A stretch of DNA of 64,000 bases from Streptomyces sp. NBC_00083 (GCF_026343295.1 NZ_JAPELY010000001.1:1240001-1304000), one strand, 5' to 3'. Shown: positions 28,746 to 37,372, numbered from the stretch's first letter. Notes: generated from the letters alone by a model not told the origin. Made by a program: numbers and translations.

Positions 28746-29065
28746 TGTCCACGCCCATGATTTTCATTCGCCCGGACCTGCGTCCCGACCTGGCCGGCAC
28801 GCACGGCGTCGAACCGGTGGGCATCGAGGACGCGATCAGTGCCGCGGTGGCCCGCGGAGAGCACCTGGAGGAGAAGCAGGACGGCGTGGACAGGCGGTTT
28901 CTGTCGGCGGGTTTCGACAAGTCGCAGGACTGCACCGGCAAGGAGGCCAGCGACAGCTCCGGCAAGGAGACGAGCGACACCGGCAAGGAGGCGTGCGACA
29001 GCGCGCGCATGCTGGTCCGCGGTGACATCGAAGCCGTAGCGGCCTTCATCCGGCCGATCATGTAG
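28745..29065 (+). CDS. Candidate RiPP (graspetide-like) precursor with S/T-G-K-E repeats
   Basis: A 106-residue peptide not recognised in any family I know. After an N-terminal leader-like part (PMIFIRPDLRPDLAG, then EDAISAAVARGEH) it has three consecutive units at residues 64-71, 72-78 and 79-86: TGKEASDS, SGKETSD and TGKEACDS, bracketed by Cys63 and Cys84. Each unit offers hydroxyl and carboxyl side chains, the reactive groups joined by ATP-grasp ligases in graspetides. A conserved-looking 20-residue tail (RGDIEAVAAFIRPIM) follows. It is coupled to the pentapeptide gene and sits 10 bases before two ATP-grasp-like genes. Confidence 0.6.
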   Translation: MSTPMIFIRPDLRPDLAGTHGVEPVGIEDAISAAVARGEHLEEKQDGVDRRFLSAGFDKSQDCTGKEASDSSGKETSDTGKEACDSARMLVRGDIEAVAAFIRPIM

Positions 29066-29075
29066 CGAGAGCGCC

Positions 29076-29960
29076 GTGATCCTGCTGGTGAGCGCCGACC
29101 CCGGGGATCCGGCGACGGCGGGATTCGCCGCCTATCTGGCGGGACACGCGATCCCGCACGCGGTCTGCTCCGATCCCTGCCGCCTCGGGTTCGGCCTGGA
29201 CGTGGACACGCGTGGCCGCACCCGGGCCCGGGTGTACGTGCCCGGACACGACCCGATGCACGGCGACGAGGTGGCGGTCTTCCTCCGCGATCCGTGGCTG
29301 TTCGCGGCGGCCGACGAGAGCAGCGAGGAAGGCCGGTTCGCCGCCAACGAATACCGTGCCGCGCTGTGGACTCTGTGCGCCTCGCTTCCCGAGGTGATCA
29401 ACCGGCCCGGCCCGCAGGCGTGGCCGCACGATCGAGAACTGCGCCGTTGCCTCGACGGGTCGGCGCTGCTGCCGGAGTGCTGGACGACCGATCCGGGAAG
29501 GCTGCTGGAGCGATGGGACGCCTGCGCGACACCCGAGATGCATGTGGAGGATCTCCTCACACAGGAGCGCTGGATCGCCGCGGAACACGGCGTTCTCCGC
29601 AGCGGACGGCCGAATCCGGCCTCCGGGCACCTGCGAGCGGTATTCGCGCCGTCGAGCCGATACGTCGTCGAGGTGTGCGTGGGGCCCCGGACCTTCACGG
29701 TCCTCAACGAGCCCGATGCCGATGTCGACGCGGAGCCGCACCGAAGGTTCATGCGCGACCTGGCCACCGCCCTGCGCCGTCGAGGCGTCCGCTTCTTCGC
29801 CGTCGCTCTGGTCTACGACGGCCGGCGGCGGCTCGCGGTGAGCCGGATCCTGCCCGACCCTCCCTTCTCCTGGTACCGCGCGCACTCCGATGCCGTGCAT
29901 GAGCAACTCTGCACGGAGCTCGCCCATCCGGTCCCGGCGGACCTGGAGGCCGTCCGATGA
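29076..29960 (+). CDS. ATP-grasp-like protein, divergent (MvdC/D-type partner)
   Basis: A 294-residue protein. The N-terminal third looks like a pre-ATP-grasp domain (MILLVSADPGDPATAGFAAYL), followed by NEYRAALWTLCASLPEVINRPGPQAW, the segment that in graspetide ligases precedes the ATP-binding domain, and a C-terminal FFAVALVYDGRRRLAVSRILPDP. I do not see the usual lysine-containing ATP-binding strand or the metal-binding E-x-N-P, so it may be degenerate. GTG start at 29076; it overlaps the next gene by 4 bases. Confidence 0.65.
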   Translation: MILLVSADPGDPATAGFAAYLAGHAIPHAVCSDPCRLGFGLDVDTRGRTRARVYVPGHDPMHGDEVAVFLRDPWLFAAADESSEEGRFAANEYRAALWTLCASLPEVINRPGPQAWPHDRELRRCLDGSALLPECWTTDPGRLLERWDACATPEMHVEDLLTQERWIAAEHGVLRSGRPNPASGHLRAVFAPSSRYVVEVCVGPRTFTVLNEPDADVDAEPHRRFMRDLATALRRRGVRFFAVALVYDGRRRLAVSRILPDPPFSWYRAHSDAVHEQLCTELAHPVPADLEAVR

Positions 29961-30907
29961 GCGTCCTCATCGTCGGCTCACCCCATGACCGCACGACGGT
30001 CCACACGGTGCGCGCCGCACGGCGCGAGGGCGTGCCGCACGTCTTCTTCGACCTCGTGAGCTTTCTGCGCACCGGAACCTACTGGTGGGACTTCCAGGGC
30101 CGATGCGGCCGATTGAGTACGGGCGCCCTGACCGTCGACCTGCCTGACGCCGAGATCACCGGGACGTACGTCCGGCTGGTCGACGTCGTCGACGGCCTCG
30201 ACGGCCAGGACCGGGCCGCGGCCTCGGCGAGGCTCGGAGCGCTTGTGGAGATCCTCGCCACCGTCGCCACCCCCCTCGTCAACCGCCCCGGCGCCGACCT
30301 GAGCAACTGGGCGAAGGCGTATCACCTGAGCCTGCTCAGCCGCTGCGGCTTCACCGTGCCCCGGTCGCTGCTGACCAACGACGAGAACGAGGCACGCGCG
30401 TTCCTGGACGCCGTGCCGAGCGCCGTCTTCAAGGGAGCCAGCGGCGAGAAGACGATCGCTTCGGCCTTCGAGCCCGGCCAGGCGAAGGAGTTGGCACTGC
30501 TGCCCCACAGCCCGGTCCTGTTCCAGGAGCGGGTGAGCGGCGCCGACGTCCGCACGCACCTGGTCGGCACGCGGCACTTCTCCGAGCGGATCGACTGCGA
30601 AGGCGTCAACTATCAGTACTGCCGGGGAGCCAAGACGTTCACCCCGGCACTGGCGCCGCCCGAGATCGTGGAGAAGTGCCTGGCGTACCAGGCGATGAGC
30701 GGTCTGGCCTTCATCGGTTTCGACTTCATGGTCGGCGACGACGGGAGCCACACGATCCTGGAAGCCAACCCGATGCCCGGCTACGACGGGTACGACCGGC
30801 GCCTGGGCCTGTGCATCTCCCGCGCCCTGCTGAACCTGCTGCAAGGACGCGACGACATGCCCCATGGGGCATCCGTTCCGGATTTCGGCCCCCAGGAGCC
30901 CCGCTAA
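29957..30907 (+). CDS. ATP-grasp ligase, graspetide-synthetase-like
   Basis: A 316-residue ATP-grasp enzyme. A Rossmann-like start (SVLIVGSPHDRTTVHTVRAA), TPLVNRPGADLSNWAKAYHL, the ATP-binding lysine strand AVFKGASGEKTIAS, the FQERVSGADVRTHLVG purine-site strand and a complete metal-binding end (FIGFDFMVGDDGSHTILEANPMPGYDG) are all present. RERIDCEGVNYQY-like spacing matches peptide-modifying ligases of the MvdD type rather than glutathione synthetase. It should form ester, amide or isopeptide bonds using ATP, with the upstream repeat peptide as the likely substrate. Confidence 0.75.
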   Translation: MSVLIVGSPHDRTTVHTVRAARREGVPHVFFDLVSFLRTGTYWWDFQGRCGRLSTGALTVDLPDAEITGTYVRLVDVVDGLDGQDRAAASARLGALVEILATVATPLVNRPGADLSNWAKAYHLSLLSRCGFTVPRSLLTNDENEARAFLDAVPSAVFKGASGEKTIASAFEPGQAKELALLPHSPVLFQERVSGADVRTHLVGTRHFSERIDCEGVNYQYCRGAKTFTPALAPPEIVEKCLAYQAMSGLAFIGFDFMVGDDGSHTILEANPMPGYDGYDRRLGLCISRALLNLLQGRDDMPHGASVPDFGPQEPR

Positions 30908-30948
30908 GAACCCCGCAATGAGACCCGCAAAGAATGGAGGAGTTCGAG

Positions 30949-31368
30949 ATGACACACTCCACCGCAGGTTCGTCGACGGATCACGGCCCCCGGGCCGATG
31001 AGGTCGACACCCTGACACTGGCCCTCGGCGTCACCGACTACCGCCGCACTCATCTGGGTTTCACCACGTCGGCGGAGCACGTCAACCACGTACGGCTGCC
31101 CAGCCGTTTCGCGCCCGAGGACATCCGACGCGCCCTGCGGGACTACGAACTCCTCGCCGACACGCTGCGCACGCATCCGGTCGAGATGGCGGAACTCCTC
31201 GAAGCGCATGCGCGGAAGGACGGGGCCGCCTCGCGGGCCGTCGCGGCCCGGCTGGGAATCTCGGAGGAGAGTTTCGAGGCCGAGGGCGGGGGGATCGTCT
31301 GGGGCGTCGTCGTGGCGGTGATCGTGTGTGACGTCTTCACCGGCTGCTTCACCGGAGGATTCGTCTAG
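30949..31368 (+). CDS. Peptide with leader-like helix, triple-Gly motif and hydrophobic Cys-containing tail
   Basis: A 139-residue protein of no recognised family. Residues 20-110 are helical and charged (EDIRRALRDYELLADTLR, EMAELLEAHARKDGAASRAV), like leader peptides of some peptide natural products. Then GGG at 113-115 is followed by a 24-residue hydrophobic tail beginning IVWGVVVAVIVC and containing Cys127 and Cys133. This could be a core peptide released after the glycines, or simply a tail anchor. ATG at 30949 has GGAGGAG upstream. It closes the ATP-grasp operon, 41 bases after the ligase stop. Confidence 0.6.
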   Translation: MTHSTAGSSTDHGPRADEVDTLTLALGVTDYRRTHLGFTTSAEHVNHVRLPSRFAPEDIRRALRDYELLADTLRTHPVEMAELLEAHARKDGAASRAVAARLGISEESFEAEGGGIVWGVVVAVIVCDVFTGCFTGGFV

Positions 31369-31433
31369 CCTCGGGCGCGGCCTCGGATGTCCGGGGGAGT
31401 TCCCCGAGCCCCTGGCGGAGCCCGGGGGGTCGG

Positions 31434-32498
31434 TTACAGGGAGCGGTATCGGACGACCCCCGCACCCCCCGCCGCATCCACCCTCTCGACCCGCCCCAGC
31501 TTCTCCAGCCTCCGTACGTGCGCCTCCGCCTCGGAGACGGCGATCGTGCGCGATCCGTACGGGATCTGCTCCCAGGGCCGGTTCCACTCCATGCGCTCCG
31601 CCAGCTGCCACGGCGTGAGCGGCGTGGAGAGCAGGGTCAGCAGACCGTTCAGGCGGTCCTCGTGGTGGGCCAGCAGCTCGGCCACCCGCACGCCCGGCTC
31701 CGTGAAGGGATGCTGGTGCGCGGGCAGCACCTCCGCGACCCCGAGCCGGCCGACGCGTTCGAGGGAGTCGAGGTAGTCGCCGAGCGGATCGGCCCCGGCC
31801 GCGTCGTCGGGGTCCTCGTACAGGCCGATGTGCGGGGTGATGCCGGGCAGCAGATGGTCACCGCTGAACAGGCGCCCGTTTCCCGGGAGTTGGGCCGGGT
31901 GCTCCTCTTCCAGGTGGAGGCAGACGTGCCCCGGCGTGTGTCCGGGCGTCCAGATCGCGCGGAGCCGGCGCCCCGCCAGCGGCAGCAGCTCGCCCGGCTC
32001 GATCTCGCGGTCGGGCAGCGCCGCCCGGAGTCCCGGAAGGGCCCGCCCGCGTCCCGAGGCGCGGGCCGCGCGCAACGGGGCGACGTGTTCCTCGGGCGCG
32101 CCGACCGCGGCGAGCTTCGCGCACAAGTAGTCGAGCCAGACGCCCGGTTCGGCCTCGCGCGTGCGGCGTACGACCGCGGTGTCGGCGGGGTGCATCGCGA
32201 TCCAGGCGCCGGACGCCTCCCTGACCTGGCCGGAGAGCCCGTGGTGGTCGGGGTGGTGGTGGGTGATGACCACGCCGTGAATGCCGGACACGTCGGTACC
32301 GAGGGCGCGCAGCCCCGCGGTGAGCGTGTCCCAGGAGGCCGGGTCGTCCCACCCGGTGTCGACGAGCACCGGACCCCGGTCGGTGTCGACGAGGTGGACC
32401 AGGGTGTGGCCGAGCGGGTTGTCCGGGATGGGCACCTTGATGGAGTGGACTCCGCCCCCGTGGTCGCTCACCTGGGGCTCGGCTGGCTCCTGCGGCAT
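31434..32498 (-). CDS. MBL-fold metallo-hydrolase
   Basis: A 354-residue metallo-beta-lactamase-fold hydrolase with all metal motifs: VVITHHHPDHHGLSG (HxHxDH), the His of WTPGHTPGHVCLHLE, the Asp of LFSGDHLLPGITP and AEVLPAHQHPF. A C-terminal winged-helix-like part (LNGLLTLLSTPLTPWQLAERM, SEAEAHVRRLEKLGRVER) is typical of the thioesterase-like subgroup. It is divergent from the aldehyde dehydrogenase and has its own KstR-type box, so a CoA-thioester or steroid-lactone hydrolase role is plausible. ATG at 32498 has GAGGA upstream; GTG at 32591 would overlap the operator. Confidence 0.82.
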   Translation of the reverse strand: MPQEPAEPQVSDHGGGVHSIKVPIPDNPLGHTLVHLVDTDRGPVLVDTGWDDPASWDTLTAGLRALGTDVSGIHGVVITHHHPDHHGLSGQVREASGAWIAMHPADTAVVRRTREAEPGVWLDYLCAKLAAVGAPEEHVAPLRAARASGRGRALPGLRAALPDREIEPGELLPLAGRRLRAIWTPGHTPGHVCLHLEEEHPAQLPGNGRLFSGDHLLPGITPHIGLYEDPDDAAGADPLGDYLDSLERVGRLGVAEVLPAHQHPFTEPGVRVAELLAHHEDRLNGLLTLLSTPLTPWQLAERMEWNRPWEQIPYGSRTIAVSEAEAHVRRLEKLGRVERVDAAGGAGVVRYRSL

Positions 32499-32597
32499 GG
32501 AGTCCTCGTCTCTGTCGGGCTCGCGGTCTCCTCGACGCTCGCGCCGGGACTCCCCGGGGGTGCGCGTCCGGCGGGCCGCCCTTGCGGTCACTATAAC

Positions 32598-32611
32598 TAG
32601 AACTGGTTTCA
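32598..32611. promoter_or_regulatory. KstR-type operator, MBL promoter
   Basis: TAGAACTGGTTTCA matches TnnAACnnGTTnnA exactly. It is about 100 bases upstream of the leftward MBL gene start. Confidence 0.75.
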
Positions 32612-32699
32612 GTAGTCGCCTCGGTCATGCAACTTCCGGGGCGGAGGTCCCGCGCGCCCACCGAGCCCGAGCCCCGCTCCACCCGTGGACTCCTGGAAC

Positions 32700-32713
32700 T
32701 AGAACTGGTATCA
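32700..32713. promoter_or_regulatory. KstR-type operator, ALDH-ferredoxin promoter
   Basis: TAGAACTGGTATCA has one mismatch to the consensus; the extended ACTAGAACTGGTATCAGT matches the thiolase-promoter site outside the two centre bases. It lies about 80 bases before the aldehyde dehydrogenase start. Confidence 0.72.
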
Positions 32714-32793
32714 GTTCTGAAACAGAGTCAGGTACCCCTACAGACGCCCGCACACACGCACCGACCAGGCCCGCCCCGCAGGAGGCACCCGGC

Positions 32794-34254
32794 ATGACCG
32801 AGCTCGTGGAACACGGACAGCTTTTCATCGGCGGGGAGTTGACCGACCCCCTCGGCACCGACGTCATCGAGGTGATCTCGCCCCACACCGAGCAGGTCAT
32901 CGGCCGCGTCCCGCACGCCTCGCGGGCCGACGTCGACCGGGCCGTCGCCGCCGCACGCACCGCCTTCGACGACGGACCCTGGGCGCGGGCCACGCCCGAG
33001 GAGCGGATCGAGGTGGTGGAGCGGATCAAGGACGCGATTCTGGTCCGGCACGAGGAGATCGCCCGGTCGATCAGCTCGCAGAACGGATCGCCGTACTCCT
33101 GGAGCGTGCTCGCCCAGGCGCTCGGCGCGATGATGGTGTGGGACTCCGCCCTCACCGTCGCCCGCTCATTCCCCTACGAGGAACGCCGGTCGGGCGCGCT
33201 CGGCCCGCTGCTGATCCGGCGCGAGCCGGTCGGCGTCGTGGCGGCCGTGGTGCCGTGGAACGTGCCCCAGTTCGTGGCCGCGGCCAAGCTCGCCCCCGCG
33301 CTGCTCACCGGCTGCTCGGTGATCCTCAAGCCGTCCCCCGAGACGCCGCTCGACTCCTACATCCTCGGCGAGATCGCCGCCGAGGCCGGGCTCCCCGAGG
33401 GCGTCCTGTCCATCCTGCCCGCGGACCGCGAGGTCAGCGAGTACCTCGTCGGGCACCCCGGCGTCGACAAGGTGGCCTTCACCGGATCGGTCGCGGCCGG
33501 CAAGCGCGTCATGGAGGTGGCCTCGCGCAACCTCACCCGCGTCACCCTGGAGCTCGGCGGCAAGTCGGCCGCCGTCATCCTGCCCGACGCCGACCTGGAG
33601 GCGACCGTCGCGGGTGTCGTCCCGGCGGCCTGGATGAACAACGGGCAGGCCTGTGTCGCCCAGACCCGCATCCTCGCGCCGCGCGCCCGCTACGACGAGT
33701 TCGCCGAGGCCTTCGCCGCCGCCGCGGGCGCCCTCGTCGTCGGGGACCCGATGGACATCGCCACCCAGGTCGGGCCGCTCGTCGCCGAACGCCAGCAGCG
33801 CCGCTCGCTCGACTACATCCGCATCGGCCAGGAGGAGGGCGCCAAGATCCTGGCGGGCGGCGGCCGTCCCGCCGGACTCGACCGGGGCTGGTACGTCGAG
33901 CCGACGCTCTTCGGCGAGGTCGACAACTCGATGCGCATCGCCCGCGAGGAGATCTTCGGCCCGGTCATCTGCCTGCTGCCGTACGGGGACGAAGCGGAGG
34001 CGCTCAGGATCGCCAACGACTCCGAGTACGGGCTCAGCGGCAGCGTGTGGACCGGCGACGTCGAGCACGGCATCGACTTCGGGCGCCGGGTGCGGACCGG
34101 CACCTTCAACGTCAACACCTTCAGCCTCGACATGCTCGGCCCGTTCGGCGGCTACAAGTCCTCCGGTCTGGGGCGGGAGTTCGGGCCCGAGGGGTTCGGC
34201 GCGTACCTGGAGCACAAGATGATCCACCTGCCCGCGGGCCACGGAGGCGAGTGA
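32794..34254 (+). CDS. Aldehyde dehydrogenase (NAD-dependent)
   Basis: A 486-residue aldehyde dehydrogenase with intact catalytic residues: Asn in VVPWNVPQF, Glu in VTLELGGKSAAV and Cys in NNGQACVAQTRIL; the cofactor loop FTGSVAAGKRV and the C-terminal EEIFGPVICLLPYGD and FGGYKSSGLGREFG are standard. ATG at 32794 follows AGGAGG. It shares an ATGA overlap with the ferredoxin gene and is preceded by a KstR-type box, so oxidation of a P450-derived side-chain aldehyde to an acid is the likely job. Confidence 0.9.
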   Translation: MTELVEHGQLFIGGELTDPLGTDVIEVISPHTEQVIGRVPHASRADVDRAVAAARTAFDDGPWARATPEERIEVVERIKDAILVRHEEIARSISSQNGSPYSWSVLAQALGAMMVWDSALTVARSFPYEERRSGALGPLLIRREPVGVVAAVVPWNVPQFVAAAKLAPALLTGCSVILKPSPETPLDSYILGEIAAEAGLPEGVLSILPADREVSEYLVGHPGVDKVAFTGSVAAGKRVMEVASRNLTRVTLELGGKSAAVILPDADLEATVAGVVPAAWMNNGQACVAQTRILAPRARYDEFAEAFAAAAGALVVGDPMDIATQVGPLVAERQQRRSLDYIRIGQEEGAKILAGGGRPAGLDRGWYVEPTLFGEVDNSMRIAREEIFGPVICLLPYGDEAEALRIANDSEYGLSGSVWTGDVEHGIDFGRRVRTGTFNVNTFSLDMLGPFGGYKSSGLGREFGPEGFGAYLEHKMIHLPAGHGGE

Positions 34255-34487
34255 TGGGCGACCGCTGGCACATCGAGGTCGACCGGAGCGTGTGCATCGG
34301 CTCCGGCATGTGCGTCAACCACGCCCCGGACGGCTTCGCGCTCGACACCGCGCGCCAGTCCCATCCGCGCATCGCCGACACCGATGCCAACGAGAGGATC
34401 CTGGCCGCCGCCGAGGGCTGCCCGGTGGAGGCCATCCTGATCACCCTGCTCGACTCCCGCGAGACCGTCTTCCCGCCCGAGGACTAG
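34254..34487 (+). CDS. 3Fe-4S ferredoxin, P450 partner type
   Basis: A 77-residue ferredoxin with three cluster cysteines: Cys14 and Cys20 in VCIGSGMC and Cys56 in EGCPVEAI. This C-x5-C...C-P spacing without a fourth cysteine is characteristic of the [3Fe-4S] ferredoxins that pass electrons to Streptomyces P450s. Its ATG overlaps the aldehyde dehydrogenase stop. Probable electron donor to the CYP125-like enzyme 15 kb away under the same operator type. Confidence 0.88.
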   Translation: MGDRWHIEVDRSVCIGSGMCVNHAPDGFALDTARQSHPRIADTDANERILAAAEGCPVEAILITLLDSRETVFPPED

Positions 34488-34554
34488 CGCGGCGGCACAC
34501 GCCACGAGCACCTGCCCCTATCCCTCTGTTCGAGCCCTGCGAACACAGGTTGAT

Positions 34555-34571
34555 CCATGCGTAGCGCATGG
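34555..34571. promoter_or_regulatory. Palindrome in the ramC promoter region
   Basis: CCATGCGTAGCGCATGG is a perfect 7-base inverted repeat around TAG, about 115 bases before ramC. It could be a regulator site or, less likely, a short terminator of the ferredoxin gene. The rest of 34488-34684 shows nothing else distinct. Confidence 0.4.
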
Positions 34572-34684
34572 TGACCTGATGACAGGCGTGACTGTCCCGG
34601 TCCGTCGGCGGCGTGGAAAAGTCGTGGCCACGCCGTCGAGGGGGGAGCACCAACTCGATGTGAAGACGTCGAGGGGGAGGCACG

Positions 34685-37321
34685 ATGGACAAGCGGTACG
34701 AGGTCTTCTGTCTGGCGGACAGATATTTCTACGAGACCCCGGACCGCTTGTCCTCCTCGCGCACCGGAACCCGGGTGCCGCTGTTCGACATCGCCGAGCG
34801 CCCGGCGCCCGACGGCTGGACGTCCCAACTCGCCGGTGACTGGCTGCACTTGAACCCGGAGCACATACCGGGACGCGAGCCGATGCCGCAGCAGGGCTGG
34901 AAGATCCACGTCTCCGCGTGTCTCGGCAACGCCGAGAAGATCGCCGAGGTGGTGTGGGAGTACTGCGTCCCGCGGGCCGTCCCGTTCAAGTTCGTACCCG
35001 GACGGCGGCCGCTGCACCTGCGCAACTCCAAGTACGCCGACCGCGGCGCAAGCGGCAAGTTCGTCACGATCTACCCGGCCGACGACGCCCAGTTCCAGCT
35101 CGTACTCGACGAGTTGGGCGCCCTGCTCGCCGGGGAGCCGGGGCCGTACATCCTCAGCGATCTGCGCTGGGGCCAGGGCCCCCTCTACGTCCGCTACGGC
35201 GGCTTCACCAAGCGCCACTGCGTCGACGGGAACGGCGCCCTCGTCACGGCGATCGAGAACGCCGACGGGGTGCTCGTGCCCGACCGCCGCGACCCCGTCT
35301 TCCACCTGCCGGAGTGGGTCGCGCTGCCCGAGTTCCTCGCCCCGCACCTCGCGGCCCGCAACGCGACCGGCACCGGCGACCTGCCCTACCGCATCGAGCG
35401 CGCCCTGCACTTCTCCAACGGCGGCGGCGTCTACGCCGGCACCGACACCCGCACCGGCGAGAAGGTCGTCCTCAAGGAAGCGCGCCCGCACGCCGGGCTC
35501 GCCGCGGACGGCGCCGACGCGGTGGCCCGCCTGGAACAGGAGCGAGCAGCCCTGGAACAGGTCGCGGGGAGCGGCGTCGCCCCCCGGGTGCGCGACTGGT
35601 TCACCCTCGGCGAGCACCGCTTCCTGGTGATGGACTTCGTCGAAGGCCGCTCCCTCAACTCCTTCTTCGCCTACCGCCATCCGCTGATCGGCGTCGATCC
35701 CGACCCCGACGCGGTCGCCGAGTACACCCGGTGGGCGCTGCGCGTCGTGGCGGCGACCGAGGACGCGGTGGCAGCGGTGCACGAGCGGGGCGTCGTCTTC
35801 AACGACCTGCACATGTTCAACATCATGGTCGACCCCGACGAACAGGGCGTACGGCTGCTCGACTTCGAGGCGGCGCTGCCCGTCGACGACCACCGCGGCC
35901 AGCACATGGCGCATCCCGGTTTCATCGCCCCGCTCGACCGCAAGGGCTTCGACGTCGACCGTTACGCCCTCGCGTGTCTGCGGATCGCGCTGTTCGTGCC
36001 GATGACGAGCCTGCTGGTGATCGACCGCGCCAAGGCCGGCCACCTCGCCGAGATCGCCGCCTCCCAGTTCCCGGACCTGCCCGCCGGCTACCTCGCCGAG
36101 GCGGTCCGGGTGATCGAGGGCGAGAGCGCGCGGGACACCGCACGGACAGGTGCCGCGACGGACGCCGCGCCGGTCACCGCCGGGGCGGGCACCGGCGCCG
36201 GGCCCGCCGCGAGCGGCACGGGCCGGATGTCCGTCGAGCCCGGCGACTGGCCCGCGAGCCGAGACTCCATGGCCCGCGCCATCCTCGCCTCCGCCACCCC
36301 CGACCGCGACGACCGGCTCTTCCCCGGCGACATCGCCCAGTTCGCCACCGGCGGCGGCCTCGGCATCGCGCACGGCGCCGCCGGCGTCCTCTACGCGCTC
36401 GCCGAGACCGGCGCCGCCCGCTACCCCGAGGGCGAGCGGTGGCTGCTCGCGCACACCGCGCCGCCGCCGTCCGGCACCCCGCTCGGCCTCTACGACGGGC
36501 TCGCCGGCGTCGCGTACGTCCTCGACCGGCTCGGCCACACCGAACGCGCCCGGGAGCTGATCGAGACCGTCCTCGCCGAGAAGTGGCAAAGGCTCGCCCC
36601 CGAGCTCCACGGCGGCCTCGCGGGCCTCGGCCTCGTCCTCGACGGGCTCGGCTGCAAGGAAGAGGCCCTGGCGGTGGCGGACCAGCTCGCCGGGCGCACC
36701 GGCGAGGCCCGCCGCGCGGGGCTGCTGCACGGCGCCACCGGCCCCGCCCTGTTCTTCCTCCGGCTCTACGAGTCCACCGGCGACCCCGCACTGCTCGACC
36801 GGGCCGCGGACGAACTGCGCCGCGACCTCGACCGGTGCCTCGTCAACCCGTCCGGCACCCTGGTCGTCGACGACACCACCCGGACCCTTCCCTACCTCGG
36901 CGGGGGCAGCGTCGGCATCGCCGCCGTCCTCGACGACTTCCTCGCCCACCGGCCCGAGGAAACGTTCCAGAAGGCCCGCGAGCAGATCCTGCCCGCCGCC
37001 CGCTCCCGGTACTACGCGCAGTCCGGCCTCTTCAACGGCCGCGCCGGCATGGTGCTCCACCTCGCGAGGACCGGCGCGCCACGCGAGTGGACCGACGAGC
37101 AGATCCGCGGCCTCGGCTGGTTCACCCTCCCCTACGAGGGCCATCTCGCCTTCCCCGGCGACCAGTTGATGCGCCTGTCCATGGACCTCGCGACCGGCAC
37201 GGCGGGCTGCCTCCTGGCGCTCGGCGCGGCCCTCGCCGACCGGCCCGTCGGACTGCCCTTCCTGGCGCCCCTCCCCGCCGCCCCACCGGGCGGCCCCACG
37301 AACGGCCCCATCCGGGGCTGA
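34685..37321 (+). CDS. ramC: RamC/AmfT class III lanthipeptide synthetase
   Basis: An 878-residue three-domain enzyme (LanKC) that makes the SapB-like peptide. Residues about 1-215 are the phospho-Ser/Thr lyase domain (GWKIHVSACLGNAEKIAEVV, RGASGKFVTIYPAD); 230-510 a Ser/Thr kinase domain with VVLKEARPHAG, the catalytic loop VVFNDLHMFNIMVD and the metal site LLDFEAALP; 550-870 a LanC-like cyclase (LYDGLAGVAYVLDRLG, LLHGATGPALFFLRLY, GLFNGRAGMVLHLA) without the zinc-binding Cys/Cys-His residues, as in class III. ATG at 34685 has GGGGAGG upstream. It heads the ramCSAB operon. Confidence 0.95.
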   Translation: MDKRYEVFCLADRYFYETPDRLSSSRTGTRVPLFDIAERPAPDGWTSQLAGDWLHLNPEHIPGREPMPQQGWKIHVSACLGNAEKIAEVVWEYCVPRAVPFKFVPGRRPLHLRNSKYADRGASGKFVTIYPADDAQFQLVLDELGALLAGEPGPYILSDLRWGQGPLYVRYGGFTKRHCVDGNGALVTAIENADGVLVPDRRDPVFHLPEWVALPEFLAPHLAARNATGTGDLPYRIERALHFSNGGGVYAGTDTRTGEKVVLKEARPHAGLAADGADAVARLEQERAALEQVAGSGVAPRVRDWFTLGEHRFLVMDFVEGRSLNSFFAYRHPLIGVDPDPDAVAEYTRWALRVVAATEDAVAAVHERGVVFNDLHMFNIMVDPDEQGVRLLDFEAALPVDDHRGQHMAHPGFIAPLDRKGFDVDRYALACLRIALFVPMTSLLVIDRAKAGHLAEIAASQFPDLPAGYLAEAVRVIEGESARDTARTGAATDAAPVTAGAGTGAGPAASGTGRMSVEPGDWPASRDSMARAILASATPDRDDRLFPGDIAQFATGGGLGIAHGAAGVLYALAETGAARYPEGERWLLAHTAPPPSGTPLGLYDGLAGVAYVLDRLGHTERARELIETVLAEKWQRLAPELHGGLAGLGLVLDGLGCKEEALAVADQLAGRTGEARRAGLLHGATGPALFFLRLYESTGDPALLDRAADELRRDLDRCLVNPSGTLVVDDTTRTLPYLGGGSVGIAAVLDDFLAHRPEETFQKAREQILPAARSRYYAQSGLFNGRAGMVLHLARTGAPREWTDEQIRGLGWFTLPYEGHLAFPGDQLMRLSMDLATGTAGCLLALGAALADRPVGLPFLAPLPAAPPGGPTNGPIRG

Positions 37322-37372
37322 ACACCCCGTCCCCACGGACGGTTCCGCACATCGCCGACAAAGGAGAATGCA

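Noticed and set aside
34500..34571. tRNA-like segment (GTTCGAG and hairpin)
   Set aside because: No acceptor or anticodon stems can be formed; only a short palindrome remains.
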